Source: Thiomicrorhabdus sp041583835 (GTDB lineage: Bacteria; Pseudomonadota; Gammaproteobacteria; Thiomicrospirales; Thiomicrospiraceae). From it: a stretch of DNA of 57,787 nt. Below are positions 34,908-43,467 of the stretch, one piece after another. Positions within the stretch are counted from its first letter, which is position 1. Every line of letters begins with the position of its first letter. Both the position numbers and the translations under genes were made by a program. The notes below the pieces were generated by a model. That model was not told the DNA's origin. It did not search any database and saw nothing but the letters and a program-made list of their open reading frames with translations. The DNA lies in NCBI RefSeq assembly GCF_041583835.1, contig NZ_JBFHFC010000014.1, positions 1-57,787 of the forward strand. Direction: 5' to 3'.

Positions 34908-35448
34908 CCTTTTCAGTGTTCACGATGACTTTTTCGCCAATCTGAACAAACAATGGAACCTGAACAACCGCACCGGTATTCAAAGTCGCCGGCTTACCGC
35001 CGGTTCCCGCTGTATCACCTTTCAAACCGGGATCGGTTTCAACCACTTCCAAAGTAACCTGCTTAGGCGGAGTAACCGAAATAGGCTGGCCGTTGAACAA
35101 CGTCACCGTACACATATCCTGTTCCGTCAACCACTTAGTGATATCGGCCACTGCCGCTTCTTCAGCTTGATATTGCTCAAAGCTTTCAGGATCCATAAAG
35201 TGCCAGTATTCACCATCGTTGTAAAGATATTGCAGATCGGTATCGACAACGTCGGCCGCATCGACTTTTTCACCTGATTTAAAGGTCTTTTCCAATACGC
35301 GACCTGTCACCAAGTTACGATATCTAACACGGTTGAATGCCTGACCTTTACCAGGTTGAACAATTGTATTTTCAATAATCGAACAAGGCTGGCCGTCCAT
35401 TAAAAACTTTAAACCGCCTTTAAATTCATTTGTACTGTAAGTTGCCAT
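34882..35448 (-). CDS. efp: Elongation factor P
   Basis: Three-domain tRNA-mimic that relieves ribosome stalling at polyproline stretches. The modification loop IVQPGKGQAF carries Lys34, the residue beta-lysylated by EpmA/EpmB. The other domains follow (VEKTF-like LEKTFKSGEKVDAAD and the C-terminal GDTAGTGGKPATLNTG, VPLFVQIGEKVIVNTEKGEY). Length is 188 residues. AGG lies before the ATG. Start is divergent from epmB, 77 bases apart, so all three module genes are in one locus. Confidence 0.98.
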   Translation of the reverse strand: MATYSTNEFKGGLKFLMDGQPCSIIENTIVQPGKGQAFNRVRYRNLVTGRVLEKTFKSGEKVDAADVVDTDLQYLYNDGEYWHFMDPESFEQYQAEEAAVADITKWLTEQDMCTVTLFNGQPISVTPPKQVTLEVVETDPGLKGDTAGTGGKPATLNTGAVVQVPLFVQIGEKVIVNTEKGEYVSRAK

Positions 35449-35524
35449 ATCTTTACCTAAGCTGTTGCCTTAAAATAATAACTTCAAAAATAAAATCAGA
35501 CTATTTTAACTTAAAAGCCAAGCG

Positions 35525-36523
35525 GTGGAAATACAACTGCAGGCAAACAATAAAATCACTCATTCAGCAGACAAATACCGTATTTTCATGATTCAGCCAC
35601 TCTCACAACTCTATCGACAACTTGAACTGAATCCTGACGAATCGATTGATACCGAAACGGCGTTTCGTTTTAAGGCACATCCCGACTTCATCGCCCAAAT
35701 TGAACGCGGGAACGCCGAAGACCCTCTTCTCAAACAGATACTGCCGGTAAAGGATGAATTGATTTCCCATCCCGACTTCAAACTCGATCCGGTCGGCGAT
35801 CTACAGTCTAATCCTACGCCCAGTCTGATTCATAAGTACGACGGGCGGGTTTTATTGATGGCGAGTCCAAAATGCGACATCCATTGCCGTTACTGTTTTA
35901 GACGCCATTTTCCTTACGAAAACCAGATCAACCAACGCCATTGGCAAGTTGCATTAGAGCAAATTTCCAACGACGAAAGCATTCATGAGGTCATCCTCAG
36001 CGGCGGCGATCCTTTTAGCCTGGCGGAAAACGCTCTAATGGCACTCATCGAAAAAATCGAACGGATTCCACACATCCGTGCCCTGCGCATTCACACTCGC
36101 ACACCGATTGTAGCGCCTAGCAAAGCGCCGCAAGGGAATTTTCTGAAGTGGGCTAAAAGCAGCCGTTTGCAAAAAGTGATGGTGGTGCATTGCAACCACC
36201 CGAATGAATTGAGCGATAAAACCGCGGAATTAATGACGGCGTATCGGCAGTCAGGCTTTCATCTATTGAATCAAAGCGTTTTATTGAAAGGCGTCAACGA
36301 TTGTAACGACACCCTGATCGAACTCAGCCACAAACTCTTTTCACAAGGCATTCTGCCTTATTACCTACATCAATTGGATCGAGTTCAGGGTGCCGCACAC
36401 TTTGAAGTGGACGATGCAACCGCCCAAACCCTAAGAAAAACGTTACTGGAACGCCTTCCCGGTTACCTGGTGCCGAAATTAGTTCAAGAAATTGCGGGTC
36501 AGCCACATAAGACCCCACTGTAG
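35525..36523 (+). CDS. epmB: EF-P beta-lysylation protein EpmB (lysine 2,3-aminomutase-like)
   Basis: Radical SAM, PLP-dependent enzyme making (R)-beta-lysine for EF-P. The [4Fe-4S] motif is CDIHCRYC (near residues 117-124) followed by FRRHFPY, and the HEVILSGGDPFSLA segment is typical of the aminomutase group. The closing AQTLRKTLLERLPGYLVPKL is conserved. It is short (332 aa) like E. coli EpmB, unlike full lysine aminomutases. The start is GTG 35525 in a poor ribosome-binding context; an ATG at 35588 is a possible alternative. Confidence 0.93.
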   Translation: MEIQLQANNKITHSADKYRIFMIQPLSQLYRQLELNPDESIDTETAFRFKAHPDFIAQIERGNAEDPLLKQILPVKDELISHPDFKLDPVGDLQSNPTPSLIHKYDGRVLLMASPKCDIHCRYCFRRHFPYENQINQRHWQVALEQISNDESIHEVILSGGDPFSLAENALMALIEKIERIPHIRALRIHTRTPIVAPSKAPQGNFLKWAKSSRLQKVMVVHCNHPNELSDKTAELMTAYRQSGFHLLNQSVLLKGVNDCNDTLIELSHKLFSQGILPYYLHQLDRVQGAAHFEVDDATAQTLRKTLLERLPGYLVPKLVQEIAGQPHKTPL

Positions 36524-36549
36524 AAACGGATGGGCAAGCTTACCCGGTT

Positions 36550-38067
36550 TTAAAAATCGTAATTCTGTTTGAATCGGCATTCCGCCTCAGGAAGCCACTC
36601 CGGAGCGCGATAATACTGTTCGTAAACCGGTAATAAAATTTGTTGTCGGTAGGCACTGTAATCAAAGCTCTTTCCGGTCACCAGATAATAGACAACGCCT
36701 TCCAACGGTTTGAGTTCCTCAACCTTCACCTCTTTGAAGAAACGCGCTACTTTATCAAGGTCTTTTTGCTTACTGACGAACATCGTCAAATCCTGTCCAG
36801 CCAGAGCCTTGTAGTTCACTTTCTTGTCGTCTTCGCGCCCATACTTCGAGGTACTCATGAACACGTGGATATTATCGTTCTTGCAATAATACGACAACGC
36901 CGATTGACTGCTGTAATCCAAGGTGAACATCGTTTTTTGCGGCAACAACGCACACACCTTATCGGTCTGGGTATAGATCGCCGCTTCCGATTTATGTGAC
37001 TCCGGCAACAACTGCGAAAGAAACGGCAAAGCGCCTAACAAGACAACGCCAATCACTAGAGAACTAACGGCATTGAACAAATACAATCCCTTTAACTGAG
37101 CTTGCGGCAAAGTCACATATAACAAGTAGATCAACGGAATAGACAATAGCGGCCAATGCAGGCCGATAACATTGGAAAAACTCACCAACACTAATACCAA
37201 CAACAACGGCAAACCGGCATATACAGCCAACTTCTGAGAAAAACCGCGGTTCCATTTAGCGTAACGCAGCCAATAATAGACGCCCAGAGGCGACAACATC
37301 AGCAGCAACATGCCCAGATACATCAAAACATTGTTCGGGTCGACTTCGCTGTGACGGGTACGGGAAAAAAAGTTAAACAGGATGTTGTTCCAGCAGTGTG
37401 TCAGATTGAAATAGAGGTTTTCGCCGACGAACAGCAATACGATCACTGCGGCCAGTAACGGCAGTTTCCAACCATAGGTTCTGACATTCAGTACACTGAA
37501 AACCAACAGTCCCGTCAACAGGAAGACGGCGAAATATTTGGATAGAAACGCCATTCCCAAAAAGACGCCGGCCAATACCGCAAATTGCCAAGATTGCTGC
37601 TGCATTGCCTTGGCGAACCAGAATACCCCGATCATGCCGAAGAATACCAGAACGGTATCGTTGGCGTTAATAACGAACATCAAGGACACAGGAGAGACGA
37701 AAAACGCCATCGCAACATAAAATGCCAACTTGAAATCATGTTCACTTTTCAAGGTCAGAAGTTTATAAATCAGATAAGCGATCAAAGCGGATGAAAAAAA
37801 TGCAAAGCTACGATACCAATACAAATTGTCCGCCACCAGACTCAGCAGATAGTTGACCCAACCGACAGCGGGCGGATGATCATAATACCCAAGTGAAAGA
37901 TCCTGCCCCCAAACGATAAAATAAGCCTCGTCACCGGTTAAGGGAATCGCAAACAGTAAGGCACATTTTAATAAAATGAATAGCCAGAAAAGCGTTTTTT
38001 CGGGAGCGGACAAACCTGCCCACAAAGACGAGAAGGCATTATGATTAGAGCGAGCGATCGTAGACAA
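36550..38067 (-). CDS. GT39/ArnT-like integral membrane glycosyltransferase
   Basis: GT-C fold transferase using a polyprenyl-phosphate sugar. About a dozen hydrophobic segments cover residues 25-355. The first periplasmic loop holds the acidic catalytic pair in PLTGDEAYFIVWG (Asp46, Glu47), and the following GYYDHPPAVGW is the hallmark of this subgroup. The soluble C-terminal ~150 residues (CALLPQKTMFTLDYSSQSAL) resemble ArnT/PMT relatives. Adjacent genes make polyprenyl-phospho-arabinose, so that sugar is a candidate donor. A paralogue lies at 43468. It ends 27 bases past epmB, convergent. Confidence 0.85.
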   Translation of the reverse strand: MSTIARSNHNAFSSLWAGLSAPEKTLFWLFILLKCALLFAIPLTGDEAYFIVWGQDLSLGYYDHPPAVGWVNYLLSLVADNLYWYRSFAFFSSALIAYLIYKLLTLKSEHDFKLAFYVAMAFFVSPVSLMFVINANDTVLVFFGMIGVFWFAKAMQQQSWQFAVLAGVFLGMAFLSKYFAVFLLTGLLVFSVLNVRTYGWKLPLLAAVIVLLFVGENLYFNLTHCWNNILFNFFSRTRHSEVDPNNVLMYLGMLLLMLSPLGVYYWLRYAKWNRGFSQKLAVYAGLPLLLVLVLVSFSNVIGLHWPLLSIPLIYLLYVTLPQAQLKGLYLFNAVSSLVIGVVLLGALPFLSQLLPESHKSEAAIYTQTDKVCALLPQKTMFTLDYSSQSALSYYCKNDNIHVFMSTSKYGREDDKKVNYKALAGQDLTMFVSKQKDLDKVARFFKEVKVEELKPLEGVVYYLVTGKSFDYSAYRQQILLPVYEQYYRAPEWLPEAECRFKQNYDF

Positions 38068-38087
38068 GAGGCTTCCTTAATCAAACA

Positions 38088-38513
38088 TTAAAGCACTGGC
38101 GGCCAAGAATCCACAGCAACAGCGCACAGGCAACCGACTAAAATGCCTGCCAAAATTTCAGGTTTGGAATGCCCCATGCGCTCCCGCAGAAGCACAACGT
38201 CGGCACCGCCTTGGCGGTTCAACCGGTTTATCGCTTCAGCCTGTTTGCCGACCTGACGGCGTAGACTGCTGGCGTCAAGCATGACCACAAACGCCACCCC
38301 TAACGCAACGGCAAACGCAGGATGATCGATCCCTTCCCGCAAAGCAATCAACGCCGCAACACTACTGACAATTGCACTATGATTGCTCGGCATGCCGCCG
38401 TAACCAATTAACTCGAATGCCATTTTTTTGGCCTTAATGCTGTTTATCGCAAACTTGGTAACGCCAGTCACCAACCAAGTGACAAACGGAATCAACAGAT
38501 AACTTAAATCCAT
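38088..38513 (-). CDS. Divergent PAP2 (DUF212) family membrane protein
   Basis: Short hydrophobic protein of 141 residues with the conserved YGGMPSNHSAIVSSVAALIA segment and the closing RMGHSKPEILAGILVG, both diagnostic of the divergent PAP2/DUF212 family. The family is distantly related to acid phosphatases; no reaction is established here. ATG 38513 overlaps the stop of the UbiA gene (TAATG), so I prefer it to an in-frame start 18 codons upstream. This tight coupling suggests it acts directly after the phosphoribosyltransferase, perhaps removing the 5-phosphate of decaprenyl-phosphoribose as mycobacterial Rv3807c is proposed to. Confidence 0.82.
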   Translation of the reverse strand: MDLSYLLIPFVTWLVTGVTKFAINSIKAKKMAFELIGYGGMPSNHSAIVSSVAALIALREGIDHPAFAVALGVAFVVMLDASSLRRQVGKQAEAINRLNRQGGADVVLLRERMGHSKPEILAGILVGCLCAVAVDSWPPVL

Positions 38514-39406
38514 TACAACACTCCCGAAGTTTGCGGCCATAAAGCCCAAAGCGACGCACCGACCCAACCCAATACGGTAATCATCAACTGTTTATCCGCC
38601 AACAGTGCGTCCGTCGGCGATTCGCCCTCACCCAAAAATTCAACAATATACCAATAACGAAACAAGCCAAACAGCACAAACGGTACCGTTACAACCAGTT
38701 CCGGACGCGCCGACATCACGAAGAAACTGTAGAACAGCAAAGCGCCAGTCGCGGAAATCTCGGCAAACTTATCGACAATCGACACCGAATACATTTTCAG
38801 TACCTTACGTCCGGATTCACCGCTTTGAGTCAACTCTTGACGGCGTTTGATCGCTGCCAAAAACAGTGCCAGACTCAAGGTGGTGACAAACATCCACGAT
38901 GACACCGGCACCCCGATCGCCATCGCTCCGGCATAAACCCGCAGAACAAAGCCAATCGCAATGGTAAAAATATCCACCACCGGTTGATGTTTCAAAACAT
39001 ATGAATATGCTACGTTCAACAGCAAATAAGCCACAATCACCTTCATCACGGCCGGTTCTATAAAGAAACCGCCAATCAAAACGGCATAAAGCACCGCCAA
39101 TAACACATAAGCCTGCGGTGGCTTGACACGGCCGGAGGCCAACGGACGTTTTAGACACTTAACCGGATGCTTACGATCATCTTCAATATCACGCAGGTCA
39201 TTAACGACATAAGTTGCCGAGGAAGCCAAACTGAACAATACAAACGCCAACAAACTCTGACCGACAGCATACAAATCCAAAAACTGACCGGCAAAAATCA
39301 ATGGTGCAAGTACGAATGCGTTTTTTATCCACTGGCGAGGTCGCATCAACAGAATCAACCCGAGTAATACCGATTTATTACCTTGGCTATAAGTGTTAGA
39401 ATCCAT
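38513..39406 (-). CDS. UbiA-family decaprenyl-phosphate phosphoribosyltransferase
   Basis: Membrane prenyltransferase of the type of mycobacterial Rv3806c, joining 5-phosphoribosyl pyrophosphate to a polyprenyl phosphate. The signature LMRPRQWIKNAFVLAP at the N-terminus and the first Asp-rich site VNDLRDIEDDRKHP with KCLKRPLASG are those of this subgroup rather than of ubiquinone or heme enzymes. The second site is in LKHQPVVDIFTIAIGFVLR. Nine or so helices, 297 residues. Gene neighbours DprE1/DprE2 on the opposite strand support the call. Its start region overlaps the possible upstream end of the GtrA frame. Confidence 0.88.
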   Translation of the reverse strand: MDSNTYSQGNKSVLLGLILLMRPRQWIKNAFVLAPLIFAGQFLDLYAVGQSLLAFVLFSLASSATYVVNDLRDIEDDRKHPVKCLKRPLASGRVKPPQAYVLLAVLYAVLIGGFFIEPAVMKVIVAYLLLNVAYSYVLKHQPVVDIFTIAIGFVLRVYAGAMAIGVPVSSWMFVTTLSLALFLAAIKRRQELTQSGESGRKVLKMYSVSIVDKFAEISATGALLFYSFFVMSARPELVVTVPFVLFGLFRYWYIVEFLGEGESPTDALLADKQLMITVLGWVGASLWALWPQTSGVL

Positions 39407-39503
39407 AAAAATTAATCAACCTCAAAAAAACCAGTTTCGTATAAAGGAAGGGTGCCGTGCTATTCAAGTCTTATCCCGAGCATTCGGCCGTGAATCCAAA
39501 AAA

Positions 39504-39911
39504 ATGAAGATTGCGCTAATTTACACGATTTTTGCGGTAATCGCCACCGCGGCCAACATCCTAAGCCAGGATTTAAGCATTACGCTGTATCAGGGAAATT
39601 ACGCCATTCTTCTGTCGATAATGGTAGGAACGGCTGTCGGATTGGTGGTGAAATACGTCCTCGACAAGAAGTATATTTTCAAATACCAAACCACCAGTAT
39701 TCAACACGGCAGCCGAACCTTTTACCTCTACACCCTGATGGGGCTGGCGACCACCGTTATTTTCTGGGGATTCGAGTTCGGCTTCCAGGCTCTATTCCAC
39801 TCCAAAGAGATGCGTTATCTCGGTGGTATTATCGGTTTGGCAATCGGTTATTACGTCAAATACCAATTGGATAAACGCTTTGTATTTGTCCATAAAGAGG
39901 CGATCTCTTGA
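39504..39911 (+). CDS. GtrA family membrane protein
   Basis: Four-helix protein of 135 residues of the GtrA type, proposed to flip or help flip polyprenyl-linked sugars. The helix pairs and the conserved VKYVLDKKYIFKYQ and VKYQLDKRFVFVHKE, one in each half, show the internal duplication of the family. The start is taken as ATG 39504, close to the first membrane helix; a longer frame from 39393 would overlap the divergent UbiA gene and has no ribosome binding site. It overlaps dprE1 by four bases (TTGA). Confidence 0.85.
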   Translation: MKIALIYTIFAVIATAANILSQDLSITLYQGNYAILLSIMVGTAVGLVVKYVLDKKYIFKYQTTSIQHGSRTFYLYTLMGLATTVIFWGFEFGFQALFHSKEMRYLGGIIGLAIGYYVKYQLDKRFVFVHKEAIS

Positions 39912-41212
39912 AGCTCTCAGGCTGGGGGCAGTACCCCATCACCCACAGTGAAAGCTGGGTGGTACATTCCAAACGCAAGGTCAGCGAATTACTGGCGGAA
40001 GCGAAAACCAATCACCTGATTCCCAGAGGTTTGGGCAGAAGTTATGGCGACAGCGCCCTCGCCTCTCATGTTTTGCAAACCCAGCACCTGAACCACTTCG
40101 TCGAATTCGATCCGGTTAACGGTGAAATCACCTGTGCGGCCGGAGTCAGCTTCGCGGAACTGCTCGAAATATTCGTCCCACGCGGTTGGTTCCTGCCGGT
40201 GACGCCGGGGACAAAGTTTGTCAGTGTCGGCGGCGCCATTGCCAGCGACGTACATGGAAAAAACCACCACTTGGACGGCTGTTTCAGCCAACACGTCAGC
40301 GCCATAAGACTGGCCTTGGCATCAGGCGAAGTCATCGTCTGTTCGCCTACGGAACATTCCGAACTGTTCCATGCGACCTGCGGGGGCATGGGATTAACCG
40401 GAATCATTCTGCAAGCCACCTTTAGGCTGTTGCCGATCGAAAGTGCCATCATTGAAGAGCGCAGTTATAAAACCAAAAACTTGGCAGAAACCCTAGAGTT
40501 GTTTGCGGAACATGAGACTTGCACCTATTCGGTGGCTTGGATCGACTGCCTTTCAACCGGCACAAAGTTGGGTCGTTCTCTACTGATGCTGGGCGAACAC
40601 GCCACCCAAGGCGAACTTGAAGCGCACAAGAACAGCAAACTCAATGTACCACTGAACATGCCGAACATGTTGTTAAACCGCTATTCGATTCAGGCTTTCA
40701 ATACCCTTTACTACCATAAACAGACTCAAAGCCATGCTCAGCGAGAGGTTCATTACGAACCCTATTTCTATCCGCTTGACGGCATTCAGAACTGGAATCG
40801 CCTATATGGCAAGAACGGCTTCACCCAATACCAGTTTGTTCTGCCCAAAGAAGCCGGTCTAGAAGGGATGACAAGAATTTTACAAGAGATCGCCAAATCA
40901 AAACGTGGCTCATTTCTGGCCGTTCTTAAAGCTTTCGGCCCGGCAAACGAAAACTATTTAAGCTTTCCTATTGAAGGTTATACTTTGGCGTTGGATTTTA
41001 AAATCGATGCCGCTCTTTTCCCTTTTTTGGACGAGTTGGATCGTATCGTACTCGACTACGGCGGTCGTCTCTACCTGACTAAAGACGCGCGTATGTCGGA
41101 AGCGACGTTTAAACAAAGTTATCCTTTATGGGAAACCTTTCAAGAGATTCGTAGTCGATACGGCGCAGACAAAGTATTCAACTCTCTACAATCGCAACGT
41201 TTAGGACTCTAA
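39908..41212 (+). CDS. dprE1: Decaprenyl-phosphoribose 2'-oxidase DprE1
   Basis: FAD enzyme oxidising decaprenyl-phospho-beta-D-ribose at C2, first half of the epimerisation to arabinose. The FAD region is clear: LIPRGLGRSYGDSAL near residue 40, VSVGGAIASDVHGKNHHL near 105-122, and GGMGLTGIILQATF. The C-terminal half has GFTQYQFVLPKEAG, KAFGPAN and RLYLTKDARMSE as in the mycobacterial enzyme. At the position of the benzothiazinone-reactive Cys387 there is Ala361 (GYTLALDF). Translation starts at TTG 39908 behind AGAGGCGA, coupled to the GtrA gene. Length is 434 residues. Confidence 0.93.
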   Translation: MKLSGWGQYPITHSESWVVHSKRKVSELLAEAKTNHLIPRGLGRSYGDSALASHVLQTQHLNHFVEFDPVNGEITCAAGVSFAELLEIFVPRGWFLPVTPGTKFVSVGGAIASDVHGKNHHLDGCFSQHVSAIRLALASGEVIVCSPTEHSELFHATCGGMGLTGIILQATFRLLPIESAIIEERSYKTKNLAETLELFAEHETCTYSVAWIDCLSTGTKLGRSLLMLGEHATQGELEAHKNSKLNVPLNMPNMLLNRYSIQAFNTLYYHKQTQSHAQREVHYEPYFYPLDGIQNWNRLYGKNGFTQYQFVLPKEAGLEGMTRILQEIAKSKRGSFLAVLKAFGPANENYLSFPIEGYTLALDFKIDAALFPFLDELDRIVLDYGGRLYLTKDARMSEATFKQSYPLWETFQEIRSRYGADKVFNSLQSQRLGL

Positions 41213-41217
41213 ATTTC

Positions 41218-41955
41218 ATGAAAAATATATTAGTCATCGGCGCGACTTCCGCCATCGCGGAACAAACCATTCGCCTTTACGCCAAACAAAACACAAACCT
41301 GCACTTGCTGGGTCGCAGTGAAGACAAACTGCAAACGATCGCTAAGGACGCGCAAATCCGCGGTGCCGAATCCGCCAGTTATCAGGTCTTAGACGTCAAC
41401 GATTTCGAGCAACACGCCAAAGTATTGGAATCCGCTTTCGCCAAGCTGGGCACGGTTGACTTGGTTCTGATTGCTCACGGTTCACTGCCGGATCAACAAG
41501 CCTGTGAAAAAAACGTCTCCACAACCTTACGTGAGCTCAACACCAACGCCATTAGCGGAATCTCCATGTTGACATTGATTGCCAACCAACTTGAAATGCA
41601 AGGCTGCGGCACCATCGCCGTCATCACCAGCGTCGCCGGTGATCGCGGCCGCCAATCCAATTACGTTTACGGTGCGGCAAAAGGAATGTTATCGATCTTC
41701 CTACAAGGCCTGCGAAATCGCTTGTATTCCAGAGGCGTACACGTATTGGATATCAAACCCGGATTCGTCGACACGCCAATGACCGCCGAATTCAAAAAAG
41801 GCGCGTTATGGGCAAAACCGCAAACCATCGCCCAGCACATCGTCAAAGCGGTAGAACGCCGCAAAAACACCCTGTACACGCCTTGGTTCTGGTGCATCAT
41901 TATGCTGATCATTCGTAACATCCCTGAATTCGTGTTCAAGAAACTCAAACTCTGA
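41218..41955 (+). CDS. dprE2: Decaprenyl-phospho-2'-keto-arabinose reductase DprE2
   Basis: Short-chain dehydrogenase that completes epimerisation by reducing the keto intermediate to decaprenyl-phospho-arabinose. Nucleotide site ILVIGATSAIAEQTIR at the N-terminus, catalytic TSVAGDRGRQSNYVYGAAKG (Ser, Tyr and Lys) near residues 137-156, and a C-terminal hydrophobic segment that anchors it to the membrane (WFWCIIMLIIRNIPEF). The gene starts six bases after dprE1 with AGGACT upstream. Length of 245 residues equals the mycobacterial protein. Confidence 0.93.
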   Translation: MKNILVIGATSAIAEQTIRLYAKQNTNLHLLGRSEDKLQTIAKDAQIRGAESASYQVLDVNDFEQHAKVLESAFAKLGTVDLVLIAHGSLPDQQACEKNVSTTLRELNTNAISGISMLTLIANQLEMQGCGTIAVITSVAGDRGRQSNYVYGAAKGMLSIFLQGLRNRLYSRGVHVLDIKPGFVDTPMTAEFKKGALWAKPQTIAQHIVKAVERRKNTLYTPWFWCIIMLIIRNIPEFVFKKLKL

Positions 41956-42085
41956 ATAAACTTGGAATTCACGCACAGCTTGCACCACTCAACAAAACAA
42001 ATGCAGTAGAATAAGTAATCTTGAATGAAGCATAGGGCATCTGAATTTAGGTGCCCTCCTAAATTAGAATTGAAAGTGATTCAAA

Positions 42086-43459
42086 ATGATTAATGTAATA
42101 CTCTGCGGAGGCTCCGGCACACGCTTATGGCCGATCAGCCGTACCTTACTACCTAAACAATTTGTACCGTTATTTTCAGGCGAATCGCTGTTCCAAAAAA
42201 CGGTCGAGCGCAACCATGCTTTTTGTAGTGATTTTCTAATCGTTTCAAATCAAGAACAATATTTCCTTGCTTTAGATCAAATGCAAGATCTCAATTTAGA
42301 TCTCACGCCACAATTTGTCTTAGAACCGGTCGGTCGAAATACCGCACCCGCAATTGCACTGGCCTGTCTCGCGGTAGATCCTGAAGAATTAGTATTCGTC
42401 ACCCCTTCCGACCATCTAATTAAAAACCAAGTCGCTTATGAACAAGCGGTCAATTCCGCTATTGAACTTGCCCAACAAAATAAACTGGTGACTTTCGGCA
42501 TTAAACCGCACTACGCTGAAACTGGATTCGGTTACATTGAAGCCTCCGGCGACGATGTACTCTCCTTTAAAGAAAAGCCTTCTAAAGACATTGCAGAAAG
42601 TTATCTCGTCCAAGGCAATTATTATTGGAACAGTGGTATGTTCTGCTTTAAAGCAGGCGTATTTCTTGAGGAATTGAAACAGTACGCAGAAGAAATCTAC
42701 AACGCTTCGGTCCAAGCGTTTGCGAAAACTGAAAAAGGCGAATTCTTGCGAATTCCACTGCCTGAAATGCAAGCAATTCCGGAAGACAGCATCGATTACG
42801 CCGTAATGGAGAAAAGCCGCAATGTCAAAGTCGTTCCCAGTGACATCGATTGGAGCGACGTCGGCAGTTTTGAATCCCTTAATGAAGAGTTGCCTAAAGA
42901 CGAACATGGGAACACGCGAACAGCTCAAAGCATTCTTCTCAATGCCAACAACAATCTAATTTTGGGAGATCAACGCTTGATCTCATTAGTTGATGTTGAC
43001 GACTTGATGATCATCGACACCGACGATGCGCTCTTAATTGCTCCAAAAGGTTCGGGGCAGAAAATCAAGCAGGTCGTAGAACAACTGAAACGCCAAGGCA
43101 GCGAACTTCCGGTTATTCATCAAACCGCACATCGCCCTTGGGGTACCTATACGATTTTGGAATCGGAAGACAAATACAAGATCAAACGCATCGTCGTGAA
43201 ACCCGGCAAGCGTCTGAGCCTGCAAAAACATCTCCACCGAAGTGAACACTGGGTGGTCGTTTCTGGTACTGCAACCGTCACTATCGGTGAACAGACCCAA
43301 TTGGTACGCCCGAATGAATCCACTTACATTCCAATCGGCGAAATCCATCGTTTGGAGAACAAAGGAAAGCTGGATTTGGTTTTAATCGAGGCCCAAGTCG
43401 GCGAGTACACCGGTGAAGATGACATTATCCGTTTTGAAGACAATTACGGACGGATCTAA
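42086..43459 (+). CDS. manC: Mannose-1-phosphate guanylyltransferase / mannose-6-phosphate isomerase
   Basis: Bifunctional enzyme of the ManC/AlgA type. The N-terminal nucleotidyltransferase begins ILCGGSGTRLWPISRT, with FVEP-like FVLEPVGRNTAPAIA and the FKEKP substrate site. The C-terminal ~110 residues form a cupin isomerase, starting at HRPWGTYTILE with KRIVVKPGKRLSLQKH and HRSEHWVVVSGTA. At 457 residues both domains are complete. It would provide GDP-mannose, which the GT2 gene at 45026 can use. Spacing from dprE2 is 130 bases, so a promoter of its own is likely. Confidence 0.95.
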   Translation: MINVILCGGSGTRLWPISRTLLPKQFVPLFSGESLFQKTVERNHAFCSDFLIVSNQEQYFLALDQMQDLNLDLTPQFVLEPVGRNTAPAIALACLAVDPEELVFVTPSDHLIKNQVAYEQAVNSAIELAQQNKLVTFGIKPHYAETGFGYIEASGDDVLSFKEKPSKDIAESYLVQGNYYWNSGMFCFKAGVFLEELKQYAEEIYNASVQAFAKTEKGEFLRIPLPEMQAIPEDSIDYAVMEKSRNVKVVPSDIDWSDVGSFESLNEELPKDEHGNTRTAQSILLNANNNLILGDQRLISLVDVDDLMIIDTDDALLIAPKGSGQKIKQVVEQLKRQGSELPVIHQTAHRPWGTYTILESEDKYKIKRIVVKPGKRLSLQKHLHRSEHWVVVSGTATVTIGEQTQLVRPNESTYIPIGEIHRLENKGKLDLVLIEAQVGEYTGEDDIIRFEDNYGRI

Positions 43460-43467
43460 TTCTTAAA

